Source: LH-M37 sp032251315 | Lineage (GTDB): Bacteria > Pseudomonadota > Gammaproteobacteria > SZUA-229 | Length of the DNA: 13,245 bases | Assembly (NCBI GenBank): GCA_032251315.1 | Contig: JAVVEE010000070.1 | Location: 1-13,245 of the forward strand | Reading direction: 5' to 3' | In this document: positions 1 through 7,261 of the stretch, piece after piece | Layout: every line of letters starts with the position of its first letter | How positions within the stretch are numbered: position 1 is the stretch's first letter | Program-made: the position numbers and the translations under genes | The notes under the pieces: model-generated | The model's database searches: none | What the model saw: only the letters and a program-made list of their open reading frames with translations | What the model was told of the DNA's origin: nothing

Positions 1-361
1 CCTCCAATTCCATGACAATGCCAATTCACACAACAACACCGTATGCGGCGGTTTATTGGCATAATGTGGGTACGAGCATGGTGGTGGTATTTGGCGTTAC
101 GCGTGGGCACAAGGACGGGCGGGGTCGTGTTTAATTGGCATTATGTGGTCATGAGGTTATGACGGTTGGTTGAGGTTACGCGTGGGCACAAGGTCGGTGC
201 CCACCCTACGTCAGGCGTGACGCTTCGGTTGGTATATGGGTGTGGGTTTGGGTTTCGTAGGGTGGGCACCGCTTTTGTGCCCACGGCAGTAAACTTCCAA
301 TTTCATGACAATGCATAACCCACGCATGACATCGCATGTGGGTGGCGGTTTGATTGGCGTT
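1..361. repeat. Gene-free repeat block downstream of hypE
   Basis: I see no credible gene here. The stretch is built from dispersed repeats. Two complete copies of the GTGGGCAC/GTGCCCAC hairpin repeat lie at 178-210 and 256-288 in opposite orientation, and a half copy whose second arm has decayed lies at about 101-118. The first bases (4-32) are an exact 29-bp inverted copy of 1495-1523 in the hypE/hypF gap, and a related motif (CCAATTTCATGACAATGC) recurs near 297. Short open frames here are low-complexity translations of the repeats. The hairpin at 256-288 is the first strong stem-loop after the hypE stop in the direction of transcription and could help end or stabilise the transcript, but it has no U-tract. 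Confidence 0.75.
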
Positions 362-1363
362 TTAGCAAATCCTGGGCAGCGGATCATCTTCCAGTTCTTC
401 AAGTATGCGTTCGCCGCCAATTTCGGTTTGCATTAACACGTAAGGAATTGCGGAGTCGATTCGACCGATGACGGCCGCTTCATGGCCTTCTTCCAGGCTC
501 TGCCAGACTTGCAACAGGGCCGGCGCTTCGGCGGCATCGACCACGGCCACGACGCGGCCTTCGCAGGCGAGGTACATGGGGTCGTAACCCAGCATGTCGC
601 ACACCGATTGCACCGGTTCACGTACGGGTAGCTGTGTCTGCATTAAACGCACTCCCATGCCGGTGGCGCGTTGCATTTCCGTGCAGACGGTGGCAATGCC
701 GCCGCGTGTGGGGTCGCGCATGAAACGCAAACCTGTAAATTTATGCGCGGCTTTGGTCAGATTCAGCACACTGGCCGCGTCAGATTTGATATCGCCCCGC
801 AAGCCGAACGCTTCGCGCGCCAGCATCACCGCAATGCCATGATCACCCACCGGGCCACTGACAATAATCACATCGCCGTCTTTAATGTTTTTCATGGTTA
901 GGAGGTGGCCATTGCGAACACCGATGCCGGTGGTGGCCAGGTACAGGCCGCCGCCTTCACCGCGACGCAGTACCTTGGTGTCGCCCGCGACCACCTTGAC
1001 GCCAATTTCGGCAGCGCTTTCCGCCAGGGTTTTAATAATGCGATCCAGCGTTTTTATTTCCAGCCCCTCTTCGATGAATGCGTTCAGGCTGAGATATTTG
1101 GGAATCGCCCCGGCCACCGCCAGGTCATTGGTGGTGCCGTGCACCGCCAGGGAACCGATGTTACCGCCGGGAAATTCCAGCGGCTGCACGGTGAAGCCAT
1201 CGGTGGTGAACAGAATGTCATTGCTGTCCAGCGACAGAGACACCGCATCCGCCTGAACATCCAGCTCAGGATTGGCGAGGTGACGCGCGAAAATCTCCTC
1301 GATTAACTCGCGCATATAACGACCGCCATTACCGTGGGCGAGGGAGATGTGAGTGTCTTGCAT
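362..1363 (-). CDS. hypE: HypE, carbamoyl dehydratase for cyanide-ligand synthesis
   Basis: HypE takes the carbamoyl group passed by HypF onto its C-terminal cysteine and dehydrates it with ATP to a thiocyanate, the source of the CN ligands of the NiFe site. The 333-residue product has the usual family length and AIRS/PurM-like fold features: an N-terminal glycine-rich start (HGNGGRYM near residues 10-17), FTTDGFTV near 53-60 and a conserved DPTRGGIATV segment in the second half. It ends in PRIC, so the essential C-terminal cysteine (Cys333) is present. The start is supported by AGGAAA about 7 nt upstream. It is the last gene of the hyp cluster, separated from hypF by a 272-bp repeat-filled gap rather than coupled to hypD as in many hyp operons. 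Cytoplasmic. Identification is firm. Confidence 0.97.
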   Translation of the reverse strand: MQDTHISLAHGNGGRYMRELIEEIFARHLANPELDVQADAVSLSLDSNDILFTTDGFTVQPLEFPGGNIGSLAVHGTTNDLAVAGAIPKYLSLNAFIEEGLEIKTLDRIIKTLAESAAEIGVKVVAGDTKVLRRGEGGGLYLATTGIGVRNGHLLTMKNIKDGDVIIVSGPVGDHGIAVMLAREAFGLRGDIKSDAASVLNLTKAAHKFTGLRFMRDPTRGGIATVCTEMQRATGMGVRLMQTQLPVREPVQSVCDMLGYDPMYLACEGRVVAVVDAAEAPALLQVWQSLEEGHEAAVIGRIDSAIPYVLMQTEIGGERILEELEDDPLPRIC

Positions 1364-1370
1364 GTATGTG

Positions 1371-1376
1371 TTTCCT
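1371..1376 (-). promoter_or_regulatory. Ribosome binding site of hypE
   Basis: AGGAAA on the minus strand, 7 nt before the ATG at 1363, fixes the hypE start. Its presence matters because the gap from hypF is long and excludes translational coupling. Confidence 0.6.
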
Positions 1377-1400
1377 GTTAGTTATTTTTTGATAATCAGT

Positions 1401-1564
1401 CGTAGGGTGGGCACCGTTCTTGTGCCCACGCGTGACGCCAAATACCGCCAAAATCCTCGTGTCGACATAACGTTATTCAATCGTCACATACGGGTGTGTG
1501 AATTGGCATTGTCATGGAATTGGTGATCTACTGCCGTGGGCACAAGAGCGGTGCCCACCCTACG
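1401..1564. repeat. Inverted pair of hairpin repeats (MITE-like), hypF/hypE gap
   Basis: Two 33-bp hairpin repeats (1401-1433 forward, 1532-1564 reverse) face each other around a core of about 98 bp, giving a 164-bp unit with near-perfect terminal inverted repeats ending in CGTAGGGTGGGCAC. Each arm is itself a hairpin: GTGGGCAC at 1407-1414 with GTGCCCAC at 1422-1429, and 1536-1543 with 1551-1558, both with 7-nt loops. The core contains GGCATTGTCATGGAATTGG, found inverted at the very start of the window. There is no transposase, so it would be a non-autonomous element or a REP-like repeat. In RNA it could form two small hairpins or one long stem of about 30 bp. Confidence 0.75.
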
Positions 1565-1597
1565 TTACTTCGTACAAATAATAATTCATTAGGTTTT

Positions 1598-1625
1598 CTC
1601 TGCGCCTCTGTGCCTCTGCGGTGAA
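1598..1625 (+). repeat. Dispersed CTCTGCG...CTCTGCGGTGAA repeat, copy 1
   Basis: A short motif of CTCTGCG/CTCTGTG units ending in CTCTGCGGTGAA lies 11 bp beyond the hypF stop codon. Related copies are at 4141-4165 and, inverted, at 6153-6181. The AT-rich stretch joining it to the hairpin repeat at 1532-1564 also resembles the corresponding stretch in the hypD/hypF gap, so the motifs seem to travel as one composite. Confidence 0.65.
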
Positions 1626-1635
1626 TGCCTTTGAC

Positions 1636-3912
1636 CTAATACCCATATTCCATCACTTGTCCGAAGCTGATGCCCGCGTCGTTTACCGCTATCAGTTCGG
1701 GCAGGTGAACTTTGAAGCCTTCGTGGGATAACAGCGCCAGCGCCTGTTCAGTCAGCACCCGATTCTGAAACACGCCACCGGCGAAACTAACGTCATTGAT
1801 GCCGTGTTCATCTCGAAAATACTTTGCCTGTTTCAGTATGAGCTGTGCCAGTGAGGTGTGGAGCAGGGAGGCGCGCGCTTTAATACTTAAAGTAGAATCT
1901 AGCATTGCAGGCACTAATGATGCCCAGTTAGCAATCAACAGGTTATCGGATTTTTCTAATGTAATATCTGCGCATAGATCATGTCTGTTGCTTAGCGCTT
2001 CGAGCTCCATCGGCCCCTGGCCTTCGAAGCTGGCCGTGCTGCGCACTCCTGTTAATGCGGCGGCCGCATCAAATAACCGGCCTACTGAGGTGGTCTGCGG
2101 GGTGTTGATTTTTTGCTGCCAGGCCTGCTTCAGTAACGGATCTATTTCAGCCAGCTGCTCGCAGTTTTGGTCGATTTCCCAGCACAGGGCAGCAGCGCTG
2201 CGCCAGGGTTCGCGACCGGCTTTGTCACCGCCGGGCAGATGAAAGGGTCGCATGCCGGCTACGCGTTGCCAGGCACCCGGTTTGCCCAGAAAGGTTTCGC
2301 CGCCCCAGAGCGTGCCATCCTCGCCATAACCGACACCGTCCCAGGTAAACACCAGCACGGCTGCGTCGGTGTTACATTCGTAGTAGGCCGCCGATGCATG
2401 GGCATGGTGATGAAAGACAGGGTGCAGCGGCAGCGCCTGTTTGTTCGCCCAGCGTGAGGCGGTGTAGCCGGGGTGAGCATCGCAGAGAATGTGCTCGGCG
2501 ACGACGCCATAGAGTTTTTGCAGATCGTTGATGGTGTTTTCGAAAACCTCGAGACTGCGAACGCAGTCCATTTCGCCGATGTGCGGGGAGCTGACGGCAC
2601 GATTGCCCCAGGCGAGCGTGATGGTGTTTTTCATCTGCGCGCCCACGGCGAGTATGGGCCGTTCCAGCGTGAACGGCAGCGTCAGTTCCACCGGCGCAGA
2701 GCCGCGCCCGCTACGAATCGGTCTGGCTTTGCCGGCGATGGTGCGGTAGACCGGATCATCCGCCGGGCGTGCAATATCGCGATTGTGATGCAAATAACCG
2801 TCAACGACATGCGCCAGTCTTTTATCCACCTCGCTGTTTTCGGTTAACACCGGTTCGCCACTGAGGTTCGCCGAAGTCGCCACCAGCGGCCCGCCGAAAT
2901 CATTGAGCAGCAGATGGTGCAGCGGGCTGTAGGGCAGCATGATGCCGACTTCATTCAGGCCCGGCGCGATCTGTTCAGATAATTGTGTCGATGTGGTTTT
3001 CGCCACCAGCAGAATCGGCCTGGAGGCTTGCAGTAAAAAGGCCTTATCGTTGGCGCTTAAAGTTACCGATGCCTGGGTAAATTTGAACGGATTGTGCAGC
3101 GGCGCCGGGAACATCACCGCCAGCGGTTTGGCGGGCCGGGGTTTGCGCCGGCGCAACTGCATCACCGCCGCTGTGTTGCTCGCGTCGCACATCAGGTGAT
3201 AACCGCCGATGCCTTTGACGGCAATCACCTTGCCCTGATGCAGTGCGGCAACGGCATGAGCCAGTGAGGCTTCATTGTTGTTATTCACTGCGACATTGCC
3301 GTTATGATACGAAAGCACAGGACCGCAGGCCGGGCAGGCCACCGGTTCGGCGTGAAAGCGTCGATTGGCCGGATCGGTATATTCGGCATGGCATAGCGGG
3401 CATAAATCAAACGCCGCCATCGTCGTGTTAGCGCGGTCATAGGGCAGGGCGCGAATTAATGTATAACGCGGACCGCACTGAGTACAGTTGATGAACGGGT
3501 AGCGGTGGCGGCGATTGGACGGATCATTCAATTCCACCAGGCAGTCATCGCACAAAAAAAGATCGTTCGGCACGCTGATGTGCGCATCACCCTGATTTTG
3601 GCTTTGCAGAATACTGAAACTGTCGAACTCAGCAATATCCATTGGCTGTTCAGATTCAAGCCGGGGTCGGGCTATGGGTGGTTTTTTATGGAAGATGTCA
3701 TTCTGAAAAGCATCCAGATTATGCACTTGCCCCTGCACATGAATCTCAACCACACCCACACAGTTTTTCACCCAGCCGAGCAGACCGTGCTCAATCGCCA
3801 GCCGATAAATAAAAGGCCGAAAACCGACACCCTGAACCAGACCGGACAGGATGATCTTTCGGGCTGAAAGCGAAGCAGTGCATTCTTGTAAGTTTTTTAA
3901 TCGCATACCCAT
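1636..3912 (-). CDS. hypF: HypF, carbamoyltransferase for NiFe cofactor synthesis
   Basis: HypF hydrolyses carbamoyl phosphate, forms carbamoyl-adenylate and loads the carbamoyl group onto HypE. The 758-residue protein is full length and shows every expected domain in order. An acylphosphatase domain covers about 17-105 (GLVQGVGFRPFIYRL). Two zinc-finger pairs follow, with CxxC at 121/124, 143/146, 171/174 and 193/196. A YrdC-like adenylate domain covers about 215-405 (KPRPAKPLAVMF). A C-terminal Kae1-like carbamoyltransferase domain has the metal-binding HHHAH at 501-505, DGVGYGEDGT at 525-534 and GGVFQN near the end. The start is slightly ambiguous: Met1 and Met3 are both possible and no strong Shine-Dalgarno is visible. 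It stands alone, with repeat-filled gaps on both sides. No frameshift or missing key residue. Confidence 0.97.
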   Translation of the reverse strand: MGMRLKNLQECTASLSARKIILSGLVQGVGFRPFIYRLAIEHGLLGWVKNCVGVVEIHVQGQVHNLDAFQNDIFHKKPPIARPRLESEQPMDIAEFDSFSILQSQNQGDAHISVPNDLFLCDDCLVELNDPSNRRHRYPFINCTQCGPRYTLIRALPYDRANTTMAAFDLCPLCHAEYTDPANRRFHAEPVACPACGPVLSYHNGNVAVNNNNEASLAHAVAALHQGKVIAVKGIGGYHLMCDASNTAAVMQLRRRKPRPAKPLAVMFPAPLHNPFKFTQASVTLSANDKAFLLQASRPILLVAKTTSTQLSEQIAPGLNEVGIMLPYSPLHHLLLNDFGGPLVATSANLSGEPVLTENSEVDKRLAHVVDGYLHHNRDIARPADDPVYRTIAGKARPIRSGRGSAPVELTLPFTLERPILAVGAQMKNTITLAWGNRAVSSPHIGEMDCVRSLEVFENTINDLQKLYGVVAEHILCDAHPGYTASRWANKQALPLHPVFHHHAHASAAYYECNTDAAVLVFTWDGVGYGEDGTLWGGETFLGKPGAWQRVAGMRPFHLPGGDKAGREPWRSAAALCWEIDQNCEQLAEIDPLLKQAWQQKINTPQTTSVGRLFDAAAALTGVRSTASFEGQGPMELEALSNRHDLCADITLEKSDNLLIANWASLVPAMLDSTLSIKARASLLHTSLAQLILKQAKYFRDEHGINDVSFAGGVFQNRVLTEQALALLSHEGFKVHLPELIAVNDAGISFGQVMEYGY

Positions 3913-3931
3913 TTTTATAAATCTTTTTCAC

Positions 3932-4107
3932 CGTAGGGTGGGCACCGTTTTTGTGCCCACGCGTAATGCCAAACGCCGCAAAAAATCTCGTGACCACGCA
4001 TAACCTTAAACGACTGCCAACAACCATGATCCACACGTTACGTCCATTAAACGTCTTCATTTATCTGTGAGGTCACGCGTGGGCACAAGAGCGGTGCCCA
4101 CCCTACG
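3932..4107. repeat. Inverted pair of hairpin repeats (MITE-like), hypD/hypF gap
   Basis: Same architecture as the unit in the hypF/hypE gap: a forward hairpin repeat at 3932-3964 (arms 3938-3945 and 3953-3960), a core of about 110 bp, and a reverse hairpin repeat at 4075-4107 (arms 4079-4086 and 4094-4101). The right end is part of a 64-bp stretch, 4046-4109, that recurs at 6508-6571 with 4 mismatches. The left end abuts a TTTTTCACCG fragment just 20 bp from the hypF start, so the repeat nearly touches the hypF translation-initiation region. Confidence 0.75.
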
Positions 4108-4140
4108 TTACTTCGCGTAAACAATAATGCATTGGTTTTC

Positions 4141-4165
4141 CTCTGCGTCTCCGCGGTGAAAAGGT
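4141..4165 (+). repeat. Dispersed CTCTGCG...GCGGTGAA repeat, copy 2
   Basis: CTCTGCGTCTCCGCGGTGAA followed by AAGG lies 9 bp beyond the hypD stop codon. It is the counterpart of 1598-1625 beyond hypF and is joined to the hairpin repeat by a similar AT-rich stretch, so both 3' flanks were probably colonised by the same composite or are duplicates. Confidence 0.65.
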
Positions 4166-4173
4166 TTAAGAGT

Positions 4174-5268
4174 TTAGGCACTCTCACGCATGCCGCCTGC
4201 CCACCAGATGCGGCAGGCGCCTTCGTCTGACACCATGCACGGTCCTATCGGGTTTCTGGGTGCGCAGGCTTTGCCAAATAAGCGGCATTGATTGGGGTAG
4301 ATTTTTCCCAGTACCACTTGCGCGCAGTCACAACCCGGGGGCATTTTACCGGCGCGTTTGCGGGCGTCGTCGGCGTAGTCCGGGAAAAGGTTTCCAGCGT
4401 CATGCGCGCTATAGGCTTTATCCAGCCGGTAACCGGAGTTGGGGATAATGCCGATCCCGCGCCAGTTGGCGTGGTAGACGTTCATGGCCTTTTCAAGATG
4501 GGCCTGCGCCGATTTATTTCCGCCGGGATGAACCAGTTCGGAGTAGCAGTTATCCAGAAAATAGCGGCCCTCATGGAGCTGGCGCAAGGTGGAGTACATG
4601 GCGGCGAGCAGGCTTTCCGGTTTGAACCCGGCCACTGCCGCCGGGATGTTGTGTTCTTCAACCACAAACGCCCATTCCTCCGGTCCCATAATTGTAGAGA
4701 CATGGCCCGGCGCTATCAGCGCATCAAAACCGGGCGACCCCGATTCCAGCAACATGGCCACGGCAGGCCAGGTGAGACGACCGGATAAAAGCACCGAGAG
4801 ATTATCGGGCACGCCTTCGACCAGCATGGCGGCGACCGGTGCGGTGGTGGTTTCAAAGCCGGCGGCAAAAAACACCACCGCTTTATCGGCATTGGCTCGG
4901 GCGATGCTCACCGCTTCGGTAGGCGAGGCGATGGGGCGGATATCAGCGCCCTGTGCTTTGGCCTGTTCCAGGGTGCGCGCCCGGGCTTTTTTCACGTTGA
5001 CCGGCACGCGTAGCATGTCACCGAAGGCGACCAGGATAATGTCCTCATTCAGCGCAAGCTGGATCGCCTCGAACACATCCTCTTCCGGACAGATGCACAC
5101 AGGACAGCCGGGGCCGGGCACCAGTTCGATGTAGTCGGGCAGCACCTTGCGCAAGCCCGCCATGGTGATGGAACGTTCGTGGCCGCCGCAGACATTCATG
5201 ATTTTCACCTTGCCCGTGTGCGGCAATGCGCGAATACCTTCAAGCCACTGTTCAGCGCTGATGGTCAT
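4174..5268 (-). CDS. hypD: HypD, Fe-S scaffold for Fe(CN)2CO assembly
   Basis: HypD forms a complex with HypC that holds and reduces the iron while CN and CO ligands are attached, before transfer to the large-subunit apoprotein. The 364-residue protein has the family's fixed motifs: NVCGGHE with Cys27 near the N-terminus, PGPGCPVCIC with Cys55/58/60, an interior segment AAGFETTTAP, and a C-terminal cysteine set for the [4Fe-4S] cluster (Cys313, 315, 328, 335, 344, 352). Length is normal. Its ATG overlaps the hypB stop by one base (TAATG), which implies translational coupling with hypB. This differs from the common hypC-hypD coupling. Cytoplasmic. Identification is firm. Confidence 0.97.
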   Translation of the reverse strand: MTISAEQWLEGIRALPHTGKVKIMNVCGGHERSITMAGLRKVLPDYIELVPGPGCPVCICPEEDVFEAIQLALNEDIILVAFGDMLRVPVNVKKARARTLEQAKAQGADIRPIASPTEAVSIARANADKAVVFFAAGFETTTAPVAAMLVEGVPDNLSVLLSGRLTWPAVAMLLESGSPGFDALIAPGHVSTIMGPEEWAFVVEEHNIPAAVAGFKPESLLAAMYSTLRQLHEGRYFLDNCYSELVHPGGNKSAQAHLEKAMNVYHANWRGIGIIPNSGYRLDKAYSAHDAGNLFPDYADDARKRAGKMPPGCDCAQVVLGKIYPNQCRLFGKACAPRNPIGPCMVSDEGACRIWWAGGMRESA

Positions 5269-6116
5269 TATTTAGCAACTTTGTCGCTGTGAGCATGAGG
5301 GTTCATGGTGTGTAAACGCGGACTCAGTGCGCCGTGAAGCGGGGCTGCTTTACGGTAGGTTTGTAGATATGTTTTGCGGCCGGCAATTTGTTGATCGAGC
5401 CATTCCAGCCACAAGGACATGCCGGATCTGTCTTTGGATGAAAGCTCAATCACCGGTGCCGTGCTGGCAATGTCATGCAGATAATGTTTTGCATTCTCGG
5501 ATTTAAAATCATCGAGTATCGGCAGCAGGTCGCTTTTGCTGATCATGATCAGATCGGCGGCGCGAAACATCACCGGATATTTCACCGGCTTGTCATCGCC
5601 TTCAGGCACCGAGAGCAGGACAACATTCTGATGCTGGCCCAGGTCAAAGCCGGCCGGGCAGACCAGATTGCCGACGTTTTCAATGAAAACGATATCCAGT
5701 GCGGAAAGATCAAGATTATGCACGGCCTGATGAATCATGTGCGCATCGAGATGGCAGGCGCTGCCGGTGGTAATCTGAATCGCTTTGACGCCGTGTTTGC
5801 GAATACGCTCAGCATCGTTTTCGGTTTCCAGATCACCTTCAATCACCGCGATGCGAAGGTCAGGGTCAAGCTGCTGAATAGTCGCTTCGAGCAGCGAGGT
5901 CTTACCCGCGCCAGGAGAAGACATCAAATTAACCGCCAGTACATTATGGTTGTCGAAATGTTCACGGTTATGCTGAGCAGCGTGATCATTCTCGTGCAGC
6001 AGACTGTGCAGAACCGTCACCGCCTCTTTGCCGCTTTCGGTTTTCGCCAGCTTGCCGCCTGGTTGGATCAAACTTTCGTTACCAATAGTAATGTTGCAAC
6101 CGCAGGTATCACACAT
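5268..6116 (-). CDS. hypB: HypB, nickel-delivering GTPase
   Basis: HypB works with HypA to insert Ni into the large subunit, driven by GTP hydrolysis. I place the start at 6116, giving 282 residues; GGAG 8 nt upstream supports this and the N-terminus then reads MCDTCGC, the high-affinity nickel motif (Cys2, 5, 7). The open frame runs 128 codons further upstream, but only through repeat DNA. The G domain shows the P-loop SSPGAGKTS (66-74), the G-site metal ligands in CHLDAHM (121-127), NVGNLVCPAGFD (148-158) and SKSD (193-196). The linker at 40-58 is moderately His-rich (about six His) but is not a long nickel-storage tract. A C-terminal extension of about 35 residues has no motif I recognise. 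Coupled to hypD downstream and separated from hypA by 484 bp. Confidence 0.96.
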   Translation of the reverse strand: MCDTCGCNITIGNESLIQPGGKLAKTESGKEAVTVLHSLLHENDHAAQHNREHFDNHNVLAVNLMSSPGAGKTSLLEATIQQLDPDLRIAVIEGDLETENDAERIRKHGVKAIQITTGSACHLDAHMIHQAVHNLDLSALDIVFIENVGNLVCPAGFDLGQHQNVVLLSVPEGDDKPVKYPVMFRAADLIMISKSDLLPILDDFKSENAKHYLHDIASTAPVIELSSKDRSGMSLWLEWLDQQIAGRKTYLQTYRKAAPLHGALSPRLHTMNPHAHSDKVAK

Positions 6117-6124
6117 GATTATTG

Positions 6125-6128
6125 CTCC
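6125..6128 (-). promoter_or_regulatory. Ribosome binding site deciding the hypB start
   Basis: GGAG on the minus strand, 8 nt before ATG at 6116. It rules out the much longer open frame that would start near 6500 in repeat DNA. Confidence 0.65.
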
Positions 6129-6152
6129 AATTTTATAATTATTAAGACCTTT

Positions 6153-6181
6153 TTCACCGCAGAGGCGCAAAGAACGCAGAG
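6153..6181 (-). repeat. Dispersed CTCTGCG...GCGGTGAA repeat, copy 3
   Basis: Read on the minus strand, this is CTCTGCG units ending in CTCTGCGGTGAA, in the opposite orientation to 1598-1625 and 4141-4165. It lies 36 bp upstream of the hypB start, in the 5' leader, instead of in a 3' flank. Confidence 0.6.
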
Positions 6182-6214
6182 AAAAACTAATCTCTGGTTG
6201 TTTGTGCGAAACCT

Positions 6215-6387
6215 CGTAGGGTGGGCACCGCTCTTGTGCCCACGGCAGTAAATCTCCAATACCACGACAACGTATATCAAAAACCCACACCAACCGTATG
6301 TAACGATTGACTGCCATTACGTGGTCATGTGGTTGATGGCGACGATCAGGCGTCACGCGTGGGCACAAAAACGGTGCCCACCCTACG
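6215..6387. repeat. Inverted pair of hairpin repeats (MITE-like), hypA/hypB gap
   Basis: A forward hairpin repeat at 6215-6247 (arms 6221-6228 and 6236-6243) and a reverse one at 6355-6387 (arms 6359-6366 and 6374-6381) flank a core of about 107 bp. The core differs from those in the other two gaps but shares short words such as GGTCATG. A third hairpin repeat follows at 6537-6569, so this gap holds three copies. Confidence 0.7.
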
Positions 6388-6507
6388 TCACGCATAATGC
6401 CAATCTTCACCACCAACCATGATCTCACGTGGTTATGTAAAGCTCCGGCAACGGTTGTTGTTTTGGTTGGCGTTGTCGTGGAATTTGAGGTCACGCGCAT
6501 TATGCCA

Positions 6508-6571
6508 ATTAAACGTTTTCATTTATCTGCGAGGTAACGCGTGGGCACAAGAACGGTGCCCACCCTACGTT
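6508..6571. repeat. 64-bp repeat including a hairpin repeat, near hypA
   Basis: This stretch matches 4046-4109 over 64 bp with 4 mismatches and in the same orientation. It contains a complete reverse hairpin repeat at 6537-6569 (arms 6541-6548 and 6556-6563). It ends 29 bp beyond the hypA stop, making it the first stem-loop a transcript from hypC-hypA would meet. Confidence 0.75.
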
Positions 6572-6600
6572 CAAACTTTTTGTCATTGAATATGATTGTA

Positions 6601-6969
6601 TCAATGTACCGCTACCGGTTCTTTATATTTTTCCAGTTCGACGCTAATTAGCATGAGTTCGTCGCCGCTGATGAGTGAGGTACGCCAGTCACCACAATTT
6701 TTGCATAGTAATTTGTTTGGCGTGACCTCAGACTCACTGCCACACTGATCGCATTTAACTCGAAGCGGAAGTTCATTGATAATAAGTTTTGCCGCCTCCG
6801 CTACCGTTCCCACGCTGGCTATAGGGAAAGCATTTTTTAGCAGCTGCACTTCGACGCCCGATAATGGGCCCAGACCGATAATAATTTCAGTGGCACTCTC
6901 TGCCTTGCACTCCTGCACAATTTTTTCCACCTGATGTATCAATGCCTGACAAATAGAGAGCTCGTGCAT
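6601..6969 (-). CDS. hypA: HypA, nickel metallochaperone
   Basis: HypA binds Ni(II) at its N-terminus and hands it, with HypB, to the large subunit. The 122-residue product is of normal length. It begins MHE, so His2 and Glu3 of the nickel site are present. The structural zinc site is complete, with CDQC (Cys73, Cys76) and CKNC (Cys89, Cys92), and the C-terminal strand SGDELMLISVEL is typical. It starts one nucleotide after the hypC stop, so hypC and hypA form a coupled pair. It is followed by a 484-bp gap with three hairpin repeats before hypB. Firm identification. Confidence 0.95.
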   Translation of the reverse strand: MHELSICQALIHQVEKIVQECKAESATEIIIGLGPLSGVEVQLLKNAFPIASVGTVAEAAKLIINELPLRVKCDQCGSESEVTPNKLLCKNCGDWRTSLISGDELMLISVELEKYKEPVAVH

Positions 6970-6970
6970 G

Positions 6971-7198
6971 TTAAGGCGTCCCTGTCAGCATCTCATCGTA
7001 CAGTTGCCAGGCGGTTTGTGCATCCTGCTGTGAGATTTTTTGAATGGCGTAACCGACGTGTACGACCACATAGTCATCAACCTTGAGCTCATCATCCTGC
7101 ATCATAAACAGACTGACATCGCGCTCCACACCTTTGGCTTCACAAAGGGCGTTAAAGCCGTTGATGGATTTAATTTTCATGGGTATGCCAAGGCACAT
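6971..7198 (-). CDS. hypC: HypC, chaperone of Fe(CN)2CO assembly and the large subunit
   Basis: HypC binds HypD during iron-ligand assembly and then escorts the unit to the large-subunit precursor. The 75-residue protein begins MCLGIPMKI, which includes the essential Cys2, and keeps the family pattern DYVVVHVGYAIQKI. It is the first hyp gene read from the right, so the main hyp promoter should lie in 7199-7646. The Shine-Dalgarno is weak (ACGAG, about 8 nt upstream). Because the large subunit here carries a fused protease domain, HypC would act on a precursor about 165 residues longer behind the cleavage site than a free large subunit. Confidence 0.95.
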   Translation of the reverse strand: MCLGIPMKIKSINGFNALCEAKGVERDVSLFMMQDDELKVDDYVVVHVGYAIQKISQQDAQTAWQLYDEMLTGTP

Positions 7199-7224
7199 AA
7201 GTTAACTCGTTCGGTAATTTTATA

Positions 7225-7230
7225 ATTGTA
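7225..7230 (-). promoter_or_regulatory. Possible -10 box for hypC
   Basis: TACAAT on the minus strand, with an overlapping alternative TATAAA right after it. It lies 27-32 nt upstream of the hypC ATG, and the FNR-like palindrome is centred about 41 bp further upstream. Plausible as an activator-dependent promoter but not proven; the -35 spacing is not canonical. Confidence 0.35.
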
Positions 7231-7261
7231 AGCATTTAACTTCAGAAGCTAAAGCAAGTGG

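Noticed and set aside
211..420. A 69-codon minus-strand open frame overlapping the hypE end
   Set aside because: Composed of repeat DNA and an out-of-frame piece of hypE; Pro/Lys-rich low-complexity product.
1501..1523. Possible sigma-54 (-24/-12) promoter in TTGGCATTGTCATGG
   Set aside because: The GG and GC dinucleotides are not at the required 10-bp spacing, and the same motif recurs in other repeat copies, so it belongs to the repeat.
5475..6251. A 258-codon plus-strand open frame opposite hypB
   Set aside because: It is antisense to a well-conserved GTPase, extends into repeats, and shows no recognisable domain.
5268..6500. A 410-residue HypB starting near 6500
   Set aside because: The extra 128 codons run through hairpin and CTCTGCG repeats. 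The internal ATG at 6116 has a good Shine-Dalgarno and gives the canonical MCDTCGC N-terminus.
178..6569. CRISPR array suggested by many copies of a 33-bp palindromic repeat
   Set aside because: Copies are irregularly spaced over 6 kb, alternate in orientation, lie only between genes, and no cas gene is present.
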